Of a stretch of DNA of 64,000 bases, positions 1 to 11,921 are shown piece after piece. Made by a program: the position numbers and the translations under genes. Position 1 is the stretch's first letter, and each line of letters starts with the position of its first letter. The DNA comes from Monilinia fructicola (Eukaryota; Ascomycota; Leotiomycetes; Helotiales; Sclerotiniaceae). The stretch spans positions 1,848,501-1,912,500 of the forward strand of contig VICG01000011.1 of the NCBI GenBank assembly GCA_008692225.1, given 5' to 3'. Under the pieces are notes generated by a model. That model saw only the letters and a program-made list of their open reading frames with translations, was not told the origin of the DNA and did not search any database.

Positions 1-1767
1 GAGGGAGAGTGTGTGGGGGAGAGAGAAAGGGAGAGAGTCTGAGAGTGTGAGTGTGAGTGTGCATGTGTATAGGAGAAAGTAAACCCAGACCCAAAAGCAA
101 GATAAGTATACGTCCTATCATCGATGTCGACATGAACATGAATATTCATCTCTGTTTGTATTAATTTCGACGTGTTAATGGCGAATCACAAATCACAAAG
201 CACAAAAACACAAAAGCACGAGACTCGATCAGTAACCAGTAATCAGTAATTAATAAACGATATATCGCAGCGGAATCCGGAGGTTTTATTTCTCATCTTG
301 TGGTTCTCAGATCGCTGTTTTGAGATTTGGAGGGTGGGATGGCATGGGGTGGGGTGGGATAGGAATGGTTGTTTGGTGTTTAGATGGTATGTGACGCCGA
401 AAGGGGTGACCTGTGGATGATTATCTGAGTATGGTATGATTTGGGGAGAAGGGAGATGCATATGGGGGAAGATGACGGATGAAGTGGCAGTGGGATGAAT
501 GTTAGAACATATATGTAACTCTATCTCTCTCATGGAGAAGCAAGGAGAAGATGAGGAGTGGTATTATAGGTAGGTGGGTAGGTGGGTATAATCTGATGGG
601 TAATTTACGAGTAATATATGAATTGATTGTTTGGCCTCGACTTGTAGCTTGAGCTTGAGCTTGTGGGATGTGGGATGTGTGATGCAGGACGTAGGATGTG
701 GGAACTAAGAATAAATAGAGAGAAATTGGGATAAAAATGTGATTTATGAATTTTCTTATCTATTTGTGAATTTAGTTTTATTGAAAGCATCCAGGTGTGT
801 GAGCTTTAGTCTCATCTGAGTTTTTAAAACTGGAGATATGTTTGGAAAAAAAGGGGTTGGTCAGAATTCAGAATTCAGAATTTGAAGTTTGAAAGGTTGA
901 TTTGGGTGATGATGGTGATGATGGTGATGTTTGATGTTGATTTTTGATGACTTTGATAGATGTATGGAGATTTCGGTTGACTTTTTGCTCTTTGGCTACT
1001 TCTCAACTTTGCTCTTTGGCTACTTCTCAACTACTTTGTGTATGGTTGAGGAAGGTTTGGCATTTGAGGGGGGAAGGGTTGGAGGTATGGAGATGTTTGA
1101 TATTTACGTGGTTTTTATATAGTTCTAAGCGAGGGATTTTTGTATGGGAATGATATGTGATTGTATTGATGGAATGGGAACGTTGTTAAAAATAGAAATC
1201 ATTTCTCAGCATATGAAAGAGTAAACTTTTATTAGAAATGATATTTTTCTGGAAATTGAAGCTGTTACTGTGAATACAGCATTAGTAAATCGGATTGTGA
1301 AGAGAAGATATCACAAACAGCTTCTGACCCCTTTTTTGAGAACTTGAGATATAAATGCAGGATTTATCTCTTTATATCTATTTCTCATAAAATAATGACT
1401 GCCTTTTCAGTCGTCAATAATCTGGTAAATGAGGCCTTTTCTTTCCATTATAACCATATAGCAATGGGAAGTCAACACTTGGTGAGTTGAAGTTTGATTC
1501 GTTACTACAAATCTTACAAAAATTGGAGTGATATTCTATCATTCCAGGGTTCTTCATGACTCAAAATCTGATAGATATATTCTTTAACTCTTGAACATTC
1601 AACAAACGAATATGTTCAGGTGCGTGGAATCATATTATCGGCACTTGAAGAAAGAATATTACTGCATTGGAGTCGGGTCTCATTAACTCTTTGACTTCTT
1701 GCCTCTTAGGATCTTTTATTTTCCTTCTTTGCAGCACAATAACATTTGAATAACTGGCACCAAACAC

Positions 1768-1857
1768 AAGATACCAACTCAAGATACCAACTCAAGATAC
1801 CAACTCAAGATACAACTCAAGATACCAACTCAAGATACCAACTCAAGATACCAACTC
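1768..1857. repeat. 13-bp tandem repeat, 7 units
   Basis: Seven head-to-tail copies of AAGATACCAACTC. The fourth copy lacks one C (12 bp), so the array does not hold one reading frame. A short + strand frame crosses it, but its sequence is just the translated repeat, so I treat it as non-coding minisatellite. Confidence 0.9.
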
Positions 1858-3245
1858 ACAGAATACAAGCAAGATACACTATTCTCGATAAAATATTCAA
1901 TAAATCCCCACTTGTCTCAGAAGCAAATGACTTTCTCAAGGGACATTACATCATCTTAACCTTAAATCAAAAGGCGAACTGGTTGGGTCAATGGGGCCCC
2001 GACAGAGCGTGCCATTACTGTGGTGAAAGTAACAATTCGGCTCCTCATGAATCATAATGAACCCGTTTTTTTCGATCGTCATCCCTATGTTAAAAGGCAA
2101 CAATGGGACCTGTTCAAAAGAAAATTAACTATGCTTCTCCCGCTATTTATCCAAAGGAATCAAAAACTCTAAGTTTCATGTCACAGACCACTCTACAATG
2201 AATATTTATAGAAATCAAGACATGGGAAAATCGGCTTATAAAAATCGATAGATGATAACCGGATTGTCTTATTTGAATGCGATTCTCTCGTTTGGATTTT
2301 TCTTCGCTTCTTGTTGAAGGTTAAGGGGTGAACTGGTATGTTGAGGTGTGCGTGGATAAGATTGTATGATGGCATTTATTGGTGGGGACGGTTTTTGATC
2401 ATAAAGGAGAGTCCCGAGGTCGTTTGTGGATACGAGCGAGTTTGATATCAATCTTTATATTAATATCCATTGAATCGAATAAAATAGAATATAATCAATA
2501 TAATGCTATATGATAGTATATAATATAATAGAAGATGAGAGACAACGTGTTTACCAAGGCCTTCGTATTCTCACTCTCCTTTTCAATTACCTTGGTTCAC
2601 CAGTGGTTGATAAACAATACAATATAGACAACACTACGAGTAAGCATTGGCGGAAGGTAAGTTAGTTATTAGGAATGTAACATTTGAAAATTCCAAATTC
2701 GCTTCAACTTCTAGAAAAGGTTGGTTTAGAATGTCTAGGAGATCCCTACGTACAGGGCGAAGTGTAAATGACTTGAGTTTCAAAATGACCTGATATTGAT
2801 AATACAGTAGAACTAACAGCTGGGAAGTAAATTTCATCGAGATGTGGGAAATGCATCTGGTGTCTGGACCACTGTTCGGGTTATTAAACACTTCTTATTG
2901 AATATAAGAATATTGGCAACCTGTCCAGAATTAAGACGATGGAATAGTTCGCAAACTCTTATTAAATCTGCCTTACCATGAGAAATCATCTCCAAGCATG
3001 AATAGGGAAATGATGATGCTTGACAATTAATTTTAATCTTTCATCGTTCAAGCCAAATCAAGTTTTACCGAAACCTTAATTGTTCCTTATGATCGTTGCA
3101 AACCACGTTGAGCCATGAACCCCCCAGTTTTCCTTCAACTACATGAGAAATAGACTTCTGCAAGATGTGAAAAGTCCATAAGGCAATTGCCAGTTCATCC
3201 CTGGAGAAGGAAATGAGAGCTTTGCAAGTAGGTTGCAAGTTTGTC

Positions 3246-3253
3246 TATAAAAA
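3246..3253 (+). promoter_or_regulatory. TATA-like box of the S33 hydrolase gene
   Basis: TATAAAAA lies about 125 bp upstream of the ATG at 3375, a plausible core-promoter distance in filamentous fungi. Position and sequence only. Confidence 0.4.
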
Positions 3254-3374
3254 TCGAACAAAGCTTGGAAGGAGAAGAGGTAAGGAATAAATACGGAGCG
3301 ATAGAACGTTCGAGATAGTGGTATCGCAAAGGTAATTACTCTCTTTTAAAAATTACCTCACACTCTTTTTCAAA

Positions 3375-5077
3375 ATGCCTTCGGTTAGCAATGTTTTCGT
3401 TGCTGCACTCAATCTTTCGGTCCTTGTGAACGGGTTGACGTGGACTTCATGCGGAACGGGAGTCGATTGTGCAACGCTTCAAGTTCCTCTCGAATATGGC
3501 GATTCAGCAAACACGGCAAAAGCTACCATTGCCTTGGCTCGTTACAAGGCTACTGTTGCAGCAGACAAGAGACTCGGATCTCTGTTGATCAACCCGGGTG
3601 GACCTGGTGCTTCAGGTGTTGGGTTTGTGCAATCTGGTGCTGGTGCCGCAGTATCAGCGCTAAGTGGGGGTTTATATGATGTTATTGGATGGGACCCTCG
3701 AGGAACTGGAGCTTCGGCTCCTATCTTGGAATGTTTTCCAAATGCCAAAGCCGAGTATGACTTCAACAACGCCTTCCCATCAGCTCCCAATATCTGGCTC
3801 GGGCAATTCTCAAACAGTGCTGCTGATGCAGCTGTCAAGTCTGCCATCACAGCATTCGACACTTCTGTTGCCGGTCTTGCGAAGGCTTGCGTCGCCCAGA
3901 AGTCACCAGCTCTTTACACTTCATCCGCAGCATATGTTGCCAGAGATATGGCAGCCATAGTTGACGCAGTCGATGGCGCTTCTGCAAAACTCAACTACTG
4001 GGGTTTCTCATACGGAACCATCTTCCTCACCGAGTTTATTCAAACTTTCCCAGGCCGTGTAGGAAGAATCATTGCCGATGGTGTCTTTGATGCAAAGGCA
4101 AATGCTCAAAACATATGCCAGCCAACTTCCAAATGATCAAGTCAGCGTTCGTGCTTCTTTGAACGACTTTTCAGCCTTCTGCACTACTGCTGGAAAAGCA
4201 GGATGCTCTTTCGCCGCCGCTCCTGCAGGTGTCACTGGTACGGTGGCCGCTAGATTGGACAAGATTATCGACAACCTATTCAATAACCCCATTGTCGCTT
4301 CCGGAATCACCATCAACTTGGGTATCCTCAGTCCCGTTCTTGCATCTCTTCTCAGAGTTCCAACTACCTGGAAGACACTTGCATCAGTCTTGAGTGGACT
4401 TGAGACCCGTGATGCCACTGCCCTTGTTTCACTTCTTGGATCATTAGCAGACCCTGCACCAAAAAACGGAGCTGCACCAGGTGTAGGTACGCTCGCCGTC
4501 TACCCTCTAGGCTGTGTTTGATAACGCTCCATCGAATGGAATTACATTGGACTCTGTCATCTCCCTCACAAAGAGTATCTCCATCTCCCAAAACACTCCA
4601 ATCTTGAGTGCTGGACTTATCCCAATCACATTCTGTCGTAACTTCCCTGCCACTCGCCCTCGTGTTGCAAACGTCGGTGTTGGTGCGATGGCCAAGACAG
4701 ACACTCAACTCGCAACAGCGAAAACACCAATCCTCATCATCTCTGCTGAGAATGATCCAACAACACCTCTCAAGTCTGCACAAGCCCTCCGAAAACTGCT
4801 CCCATCCTCATCCGTCCTTGCATATCGTGCAGGCAGTGGACACACCACAGTCTCTCACGTATCACTCGGAATGGCCCGGGTCATCTCCAACTTCTTCGTC
4901 AGCGGAGCTTTGCCAAAGGATGGAGCTCGCTTTGCGGTGGATCAAAACATTTTCCCAACCGCTGCTCCCAATGGCTTGGTTACACCAGCAGCTTACACTG
5001 GAACTTATTCCGCCCAAGATCAAAGTCTCTTGAAAGCCACCTACAGCATCGGACTTGCATTTTTGGCCATCGCATAA
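3375..5077 (+). CDS. Secreted alpha/beta hydrolase, S33/TAP-like peptidase (two apparent frameshifts)
   Basis: Predicted extracellular serine hydrolase of the tripeptidyl-aminopeptidase-like S33 family, which in fungi removes N-terminal peptides. The start at 3375 opens a hydrophobic signal peptide of about 20 residues. Seen: oxyanion/HGGPG-like NPGGPGASG near residue 75, a GWDPRGTG segment, the nucleophile Ser in GFSYGT (about residue 212), the acid region ISAENDPTTP and the catalytic His in GSGHTT near the end, plus a TAP-C-type C-terminal domain. No introns. The frame shifts twice, each consistent with one extra base in a homopolymer: AAAA at 4108-4111 and TTT at 4517-4519. Discounting both gives exactly 567 codons. 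I infer consensus error rather than gene death, because both flanks of each break match the family and no other stop occurs. Substrate cannot be read from sequence. Confidence 0.88.
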
Positions 5078-5935
5078 GTTCTCCTTACATCATCCTAAAT
5101 AAAAACACCCAGATAGGTCGTAATAAAACTGCTATGCCATGAAGACTTTTCGGATTCGGGCCGTATACGTGAATGAGTATTTGTCGATAGCCAACAACGC
5201 CCCCATTCCCCCGCCAAGCCCAAACGGGGTTGTGAATGTCACTCGTGCATGCATGATATTGATGTTTCGCGGCACTATTATTCACCATCTTCCCACTCCC
5301 ACTTCCACTTCCATTGCCGTTACCCCAGAAAATGCACCCCAGACATCGTGAGCAACCTTAGCGATCACAAGGTACGCCACCATCAATTAACCGACTCGTC
5401 CCCCCTTTACCCGACAGGCAACTCGGTCCAGAAACTATGGATTCCGAATTGGCAAACTGATGACGTGTTTTGTCCTATCGTTGAAATTGCTTGTCGTGTG
5501 CTTTGGAGATCTTGCGGGGCTTTTCTACCGTTTTCATATTTTTTGGATTGTTTGATTGTTGCTGAATCTTTTTGTTCCCATGCTTACTTGGAGTGCCAAG
5601 ATATTTTGGATTCAGTGGCGAGTCGGACTTTAGGGGTTTGATGAGGATATGAGATGCTGGGGACTTGGTGCATGGATGATGGTATGGAGTACGAGGTTGT
5701 GGGAAGGCTGGGGATGTATTAATTTAATGACACAGGATCACCGGGACGCGGACGGGAACGTGGACCAGGCGAGGGTGCTGGGAGAGAAGTGTTAAGATGT
5801 GATATTTCGCGCTCATGGATCGGAACATCGAGTGAACATCTTCTTGCAGACTTCATCGCAACCATACCATACCGCGCCAGCGCTCGTTCTCGACATACTT
5901 TTCAGTCCAGCGAAATCTCACCTCGCGCGCTCGAT
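5078..5935. other. Intergenic
   Basis: 3' region of the hydrolase and 5' region of the next gene. Open frames here overlap in several phases and look random. No RNA gene or repeat recognised. Confidence 0.5.
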
Positions 5936-6574
5936 ATGTTCAAACACCATCTCGCCATTCTCCCCTCTTTCTCCCCTTCCTCTTCGCTTCCCCAACGCCC
6001 CTCCCGCTCCCAACTTCTACACTCTCTACAGACTACACTTCCCTCGGCTACCTCGTCGCACTCAATGCGTCCGCGCCGTATTTTCCTGGTGCGGGACCTG
6101 TCGCTGGCTGTATCACTTCGAGCTTTACCTGGACTCTGGATGCGAACGCGTGCGGACTCTTTGATGGTGCGCGCACAGTGTACAATGCCAGCATTGGGAT
6201 GTGGATGTATGGATTTGAGAGTCGGGAGGGGGTTTTGTGGGTTAGCTGAGGGGGGACGGGTGACGTGTTCGGGGACGGGAGTTGCGGCTGGTTCTTGGAG
6301 CGCGGTATGTTTATGTTTGTTCTCCTGGGTGTTCCTGGTCGTGAGTGAGAGGTTGGGTGTGTGTGTGGATGCTAACCAGATGCTGTGTTAGCCTAACTCT
6401 ACGGTTTCCGGCGTGTCGTTGTATATGCTAGGATGGGCAAATTGGCCGGTGCAGACATGGCCGCGTGAGGGAATCGATGTGGATGTTTGGAATACGCTGG
6501 TTAGTGATCCTGTGCCGGGGGTTCTGTTGGAGGGTTTTGCGAAATCTTTTAGTTTGAGGTGGCGACCTGCTTGA
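5936..6574 (+). CDS. Small secreted hypothetical protein (frameshifted)
   Basis: No family recognised. The ATG at 5936 begins MFKHHLAILP. A hydrophobic leader-like stretch continues in another frame, giving a plausible signal peptide. The best protein-like reading between about 5980 and 6228 is frame 1 (TSLGYLVALNASAPYF, NASIGMWMYGFESREG), then frame 2 to the splice site. An intron 6305-6391 (GTATGT donor, GCTAAC branch, TTAG acceptor) joins to an exon ending at 6574 with MLGWANWPVQTWPREG. Two compensating single-base slips are implied, one near 5960-5985 and one extra base in the G5 run 6228-6232. The corrected length is about 183 residues. Possible N-glycosylation sites and aromatic-rich sequence fit an extracellular protein. 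A continuous frame-2 reading is also open but is Arg/Ser-rich and looks like a shadow. Confidence 0.5.
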
Positions 6575-7703
6575 TTGTCGGAGGGTAGGTGTTTGTGTTG
6601 GTCTGGATGATTGGAGGTTGCTAGGCGTTCATTCGAGGGAAACTATGGGATGGGAGGTAGGGTTTTTTTGCCTTTAAATGGTTTCCAGGACGAACGGAGA
6701 GATAGTCGAATGCATCTGTTGCTTTCTTCGTGAGAAAATACACTCTTGTCTGTCATACTGTTGACAACTTTGTTAGGTATCTTTGCATTTCCCATATTGG
6801 TTGACAGGTTATAGTTTCTGCAATTTTCTAATGCAGTTACTTCTGGATTTTTATTTGACTTGATGCATCTTCCGTGCCTCTCTGTATGTAAGTAAGGAAA
6901 GCTACCCATCGAATGACGATTGTATCATAAGCGAAAGGTCCTTGAATATCAGAGGTTTTTCAACTACTAAAGATCTTGGAGGCCCTAAAATGATACCTGT
7001 ATCACAAACCAGCTGCAGTACAGTAATGGAGAGAATTTGCAATTTTGTTCCTTTATGCACCCAAGCGGAAAAGGAGGACATGCAAGTACAAGAATATCCA
7101 ATGGATTGATGAAAGAGAGTCCATAGAATACTGATACATCACAACAGAGCTCTCAAAAAGAGTATATGATGAGAGATCCGCTCGTATAAACTCTATGTAA
7201 TCTTACAATTCTCTTACAGTCTATCCGTGTAATCGTCAATATTGACTTCAAGCTAAATACCCTCTTCTTACAGATATAGATGTGAATACAACAATCCACT
7301 TACGCCCAGTTAAAGTCAGCATGTTCACTAACCTTTTCTTGCAATATATGCATTCTGACCCTTTTACCCATTTGATTTACTGCTCCGATCACAAAAAGAA
7401 CGGCCGTGAAATAATAAGACATGCATCGCATGGAATGTAATAGTTGATACAAAATGCTTGAACTATGACAAACCTCACAATCGCATTTGAATACTCTTTC
7501 TCGACAATTGACCTGTCCACGGTGGCTTTTCAAACCAACAAGTAGATCAATATTCCCGTCTCAACGGAGAGTAGGAGAAGCATGCAAGGCGCCTCACCTA
7601 TCACCATCAAATCAAGACTCCATCCAACAATAAGCAAAGCCTCCAAAACCTAAAAGTCAAGCAACAAGTTTCTATCCTCTACAACAAAATCAAAATGACC
7701 ATA
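6575..7703. other. Intergenic
   Basis: Short open frames on the minus strand near 6643-6909 and 7300-7533 have no recognisable motif or splice context. Nothing else supported. Confidence 0.45.
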
Positions 7704-7955
7704 TTAATCCAAATAACAACCGCCAACCAACACCCAACTGCCAGATTGAAAGATACTCATCACAATCGCAACCGCGCCCAAAATCCCCATTACAACATGT
7801 ACCCCCTTCGATAAGATCCTAATCATCTCAATCACCCCAATCCAAACTACCACCACAAAAAAAAAACAACAACTCCCAGCCATCAACCGCCCAATCTCCG
7901 CATCCGCAACATGAACCGCAGAACCGCAGAACGCCCACACACCCATGCCACCCAC
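7704..7955 (-). CDS. Possible small membrane protein
   Basis: An 83-codon minus-strand frame starting MGGMGVWAFCGSAVH. It has two strongly hydrophobic segments (around CCFFFVVVVWIGVIEMI and HVVMGILGAVAIVMSIF), so a two-helix membrane peptide is conceivable. No homologous family recognised. An upstream minus-strand frame runs through a translated CAGG microsatellite and is probably not real. It would be divergently arranged with the small gene at 8055. Weak call: the opposite strand is A/C-rich, which can produce Val/Gly-rich antisense frames by chance. Confidence 0.2.
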   Translation of the reverse strand: MGGMGVWAFCGSAVHVADAEIGRLMAGSCCFFFVVVVWIGVIEMIRILSKGVHVVMGILGAVAIVMSIFQSGSWVLVGGCYLD

Positions 7956-8054
7956 CTCTCCCCAACCCTAAGAATTTCCCTCCGCCCGCCCCCCCAGCCA
8001 CAACGCCAATACTGCCAAAGAAAAAACCCAAGCTCACGCGGGCTAGGGTAGGAC

Positions 8055-8243
8055 ATGGACGCGAAAAATTCCATCCCAGATCCGGAGCTTTTCGGGGGGA
8101 ACACGCCCGACGAGGCTGAAGCGACGACACCTGACGCTTTGGCAAGGAGAGGGAGCAAGATATACGGCGCTGCGTCAATGGGGGGATATGATATCTCCTG
8201 GGGAGGAGGAGTTGGTAGTGCCAGGTGCGGGAATTGAGATAGC

Positions 8244-8283
<40 letters not shown>

Positions 8284-8461
8284 CAAACACTGCATAATTG
8301 AGTGTGGGTGAATGAATGAATGAATGAATGAAACGAATCTACATATCATGACATCATCACCAAGCACAAAAGCGCCAGCAAAATCCCCACGAGTGAAATA
8401 TCCCAGCTGGGGCGTTGCTCACGACCCGGAATCCACAGGGCAAAAGGAGGCGAAAGGGTGA
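8055..8461 (+). CDS. Small hydrophilic hypothetical protein, two exons
   Basis: Exon 1, 8055-8224, encodes MDAKNSIPDPELFGG through YGAASMGGYDISWGGG. The proposed intron 8225-8364 has a GTGCGG donor and an AAG acceptor. Exon 2, 8365-8461, encodes KYPSWGVAHDPESTGQ and ends in TGA. The two exons splice in phase to a predicted 88-residue polar, Gly/Ser/Lys-rich protein with no signal peptide or membrane segment. The intron carries two tetranucleotide microsatellites. Both exons look protein-like, but the non-canonical donor and lack of a recognised family keep this moderate. An upstream exon cannot be excluded. Confidence 0.45.
8244..8285. repeat. (CAGG)n microsatellite
   Basis: About 10.5 copies of CAGG, followed at 8310-8332 by about six copies of GAAT. 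Both lie within the proposed intron of the 8055-8461 gene. The Cys/Leu/Pro-rich frame on the minus strand is just this repeat translated. Confidence 0.95.
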
Positions 8462-9203
8462 CCACGCTTCGTTGCTTCGGATACGGTAGCGAAAGCGGTG
8501 AGCGGATAAGGGGTTAAGGAGTTAGGGGTAAGGGGTTAGGGGGTTCAGACGGAAGGAAGTGCAGTACAGGGGTGCTGTGCGGGAAGGGGGGAAGTGTTTG
8601 AAACTTCTGAGACATTGCGTGTATTTGGTTGATTGGGGATACTTTGTGTGGTGGTTGTGGTGAGGACCCTGGATCTTGTTGATATGGGGCGCTCACTCGT
8701 TCTATATGCATGTTGGATTGACTTGGTGTTGTGATTCTATCTGTTACGCGGGTTTTGTACTGTGTGTTTTATTTGTCTGAGGTGTTGAGTCTTATCTGAG
8801 TTGAGATGCTGCGTTTGTTTGAGATACCTAACGTATTAACTTCAAATTGTGAGTTTGCATGAGACACCAAACTTCACTTGCTTGTTGAATCAATTTTGGA
8901 TAATAACATTCAATAGACTGAATCCACAACAAAGTATTAACGATCCAGATGATGAATGTACTTTACTCAAATACACCATTTTAAAGTCGATTCCGTTTGA
9001 AAGATCGACTTCATTTGGAGTACACCCAAAGATTGAGGCTTTGTTGAAGATTAAAAACTCTAGGATCTGGATCACAGTCGACACAATCGAGAAGCCTGTG
9101 TTGTGTGCTAAGCCTCTTAGGCTTTGATGGTTTTTATCAAGATAGCAAAAGGGGATATAGCGACTGGCTGATTGTGGGTATCCGAAGACGGTAGGAGAAT
9201 ACT
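8462..9203. other. Intergenic
   Basis: Separates the small gene at 8055 and the convergent riboflavin synthase gene. A 92-codon frame at 8849-9127 (+) and one on the opposite strand overlap each other with no recognisable motif. I do not call either. Confidence 0.45.
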
Positions 9204-9944
9204 CTAATTCTCTGCAGACTTCGCCAATTTCGCTTCAACAATACGTTCCACCATTTTCTCCAACGTGGCGATATCTCCCCCAGTTCCTTGGGCAAAGTAT
9301 CCCTCGACAGCTTTCTCTACATATTTACCAATTTGATCCACCTCAACATTGACATACTCACCTTCCTTCTTCAAGGCCGTGACAATCTTCGTCTGCGTAT
9401 AGGCAATCAACATGATTTCAAAGCACTCCTCATCAACCTTGGTAATGGTCAAGCTCGCTCCATCCAGCGTGACATATCCCTTCTCCACGATGTACCGCAA
9501 GACCTGTTTATCCCTAGGCTTCAACCTCAGCGTCAAAGCTTCCCCGTCCTCTTCGCGCTTGACCAACTCCGCAACCGTATCCACATGTCCTTGTACGAAA
9601 TGGCCGCCCATGCGCGTATTTGCGGAAACGGCGCGTTCGAGATTGACTTCGGAATTAAGCTCGAGAGAGCCGACATTTGTGCGACGAAGGGTCTCAGGTG
9701 CACAGCCTACGGTAAAACTATCGCTCGTGAAGCTGGTCACGGTGAGACATATGCCGTTTACGGCGATGCTGTCGCCGAGTCCGCAATCTCCGAGGATGGA
9801 GGAAGCGTTGCTGATGGTGAGCGTTGCACCATATTGACTGTCGAGTTTGATGTCGGAGACAACTGAGGGTTGTCAGCGGTGGATAGGGGAGAGTGTGAGT
9901 AATGACCACATACCTCCTTTGATCTCAACAAGACCGGTAAACAT
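9204..9944 (-). CDS. RIB5: Riboflavin synthase, alpha chain
   Basis: Catalyses dismutation of two 6,7-dimethyl-8-ribityllumazine to riboflavin plus the pyrimidinedione, the last step of riboflavin synthesis. The ATG at 9944 begins the family N-terminus MFTGLVEIKG. A 51-nt intron (9863-9913, GTATGT donor, CTGAC branch, CAG acceptor) follows after 31 nt. The protein is 229 residues, normal for the family. Two tandem lumazine-binding (beta-barrel) repeats are visible: the first around GDSIAVNGICLTV, the second around GHFVQGHVD (about 96-105) and GYVTLDGASLTI. The ORF can be extended 38 codons upstream through a Pro/Ser-rich stretch, but MFTGLVE is the conserved start. One of the few genes here with no frameshift. 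Cytosolic housekeeping enzyme. Confidence 0.95.
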
Positions 9945-10188
9945 CTCGAGAATTGTGAGGTTGTGAGACGGAGAAGGAGATGGAGAGGGAGAGGGAGGTG
10001 CAAGTTGAGCTAGGCTGATAGGAAACCGTTTTACCCCGCCATGACCAGTAAGTAGCATTGAAGATAAACCATGCCAAGCCTTTTTTCCATAATTACGTAA
10101 TCTACATCATCATGACTTGTAGCTCCCCCTACCTCTCCATTTCGTCGTATTCGCATAGGATAAATTCGATTTCATATCAAACGACTTG
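9945..10188. other. Riboflavin synthase upstream region
   Basis: 5' side of the minus-strand gene, with a GA/TC-rich tract at about 9968-10000. Ends at the left target-site duplication of the adjacent inverted-repeat element. Confidence 0.4.
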
Positions 10189-10986
10189 GAGTCGACAGGT
10201 CGGATGGACGTCCATCTGAGCTCCCGTGGACTCGGAAAAACGTCGGGTGGACTAGTGGGGCAAAAGTCATAAATTTGCATAAAATTCATAAAAATTCATA
10301 AAAAATTATGCAAAAATTGATTATTAATAAATTATAAATTTTTGAAATTAGATTCTAAACGTTTTGAAAACGTTTAGAAAACGTTTAGAATTTAATTAAA
10401 ATATTTTAAAATATTTTAATAATAATAATAATATTTATATTTTAATATTTATATATTATTATATATTATATATATTTATTATATAATTAAATATTTTAAT
10501 ATAATAAATAAAAATAAATAATTAAATAAATTTAAATTTCTATTAATTAATATAGTTTTATTTAAAGATAAATTATTTAATATAAATTTAATTAAATTAT
10601 ATATATATAATTTTTAAAATATATTAATAATATTTAAATAATATATATATATATATATTATATATAGTTTAATTTAATTTAAAATAAAATTAATATAAAT
10701 TTATATAAGAAAATTATATTATTTTTTTAATAATAATTTTAAATTAGATTCTAAACGTTTTCTAAACGTTTTCAAAATGTTTTTAAAACGTTTTCAAAAC
10801 GTTTTCGAAACGTTTAAAAAACGTTTAGAATCTAATTTTAAAAATGCATAATTTTATGCATAAATTATGCATTCGGTTAAACGTCGGGTGGACTTGTGTA
10901 ACGTTTTGCAGTTGACCTTTTTTTTTTAAGTGATGCTCCACAGGTCCATATGAGCTCAAATGGACGTCCATCCGACCTACATACCT
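10189..10986. mobile_element. Non-autonomous TIR element with 8-bp target duplication
   Basis: A 798-bp AT-rich block flanked by the direct repeat ACGACTTG (10181-10188 and 10987-10994). Just inside are inverted repeats sharing AGGTCGGATGGACGTCCAT, continuing to GAGCTC with one mismatch. The TIR contains the perfect palindrome GATGGACGTCCATC. Further in, ACGTCGGGTGGACT occurs at both ends in the same orientation. Inner blocks at about 10348-10395 and 10741-10840 carry many AACGTT palindromes between ATTAGATTCTAAACG-type arms. The centre is almost pure A/T and has no ORF. An 8-bp duplication suggests hAT or Mutator-like mobilisation (inference). Confidence 0.75.
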
Positions 10987-10994
10987 ACGACTTG

Positions 10995-11921
10995 TTTTTC
11001 TGGTATCTCACATACCGTGGACAATGGACATGATCTTGTTAATATAGAGGCTTTTTATGAAACCGAAGAAAGCCTTGCCGACTAAATAGAGCTAGAGCTA
11101 GAGCTAGAGCTAGATCTATATGTTGTTTGATTGCTTGGACGATTTGATTTCTAAGAAAGACTTCTATACTTAGTTCTACTTACCTGAGTAGCTCAACTAA
11201 CTCAATGAGGACCATTTCTTCGAGCTCAGACTGCATTGCATGCATGCTGCATATACTGGCTATATATCCACCCAATGTACCGGCGATCGGGGTATGCAAA
11301 GCTAATCTCCAATCGATGCTTGTGTTCTTTCTTGTATTCAATCGAAGAATGATGCGGGTTGTTCTGGTGGTATGGATTCTTTATCAAATCATCAATATGA
11401 TCGGTACATAGTCGGATCCTCCAGCTCTCCTATTTCCAGATTGCAAGACACAGTCATAATATACGAACGCGAGATCTGATAATGGAAGCATTGTCCATAT
11501 GCATGTGGGGGATTTCCATTGTAGATGCCCAGGTGATCCATCAAAGTACCGGAACAGCAAGAGCTAGAGGAAACTACTCTCGGAGGATGAAAACTATTTT
11601 ATAGTCTTTTTGTTGATTTATTTTATGATGTAGAGAAATTGGGAATTTGAATGACATTATTGATACACCGTGTTTGGTTGGCACGGAGACAATCGGAGTC
11701 GCCTTCATGTGCTTTGAGAGGTGTTTAGTGAAGGATGTATGACCTCATGACCTTCTAGCTCATAGTCCGCCCTCACTTCCATAGGAGCATAGATTTCAAG
11801 TCATTCTCAAGATGAGTACAAATAAAGATCTTTTCCTCGACATTTCATCTTGCAAACCACAATACCATACTAGATAGAGCCTTTACCAAAAAGTCAATCC
11901 GTCAAATCACAATCAACCACT
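10995..11921. other. Intergenic
   Basis: Includes a short GAGCTA direct repeat near 11088-11112. A 68-codon frame at 11205 has a hydrophobic C-terminus but no other support. Confidence 0.4.

Larger units (their letters stand above)
1..3374. other. Intergenic, no supported gene
   Basis: The first 60 bases are purine/GT-rich low-complexity sequence (GAGA and GTGTGA runs). Open frames on both strands are short and lack recognisable motifs or convincing exon structure. A 13-bp tandem repeat lies at 1768-1857 (listed separately). A TATA-like box near 3246 belongs to the hydrolase gene that follows. Confidence 0.5.

Noticed and set aside
1746..2057. Protein-coding ORF with QDTNSRY repeats
   Set aside because: Encoded by the 13-bp minisatellite, with no other coding support.
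3375..5077. Introns as the cause of the frame changes in the S33 hydrolase
   Set aside because: The only GT-AG span at the second break is 28 nt, too short, and removing single bases restores family motifs exactly.
7828..8367. Cys/Leu/Pro-rich minus-strand ORFs upstream of 7955
   Set aside because: They read through the CAGG microsatellite, and the opposite strand has a better exon structure there.
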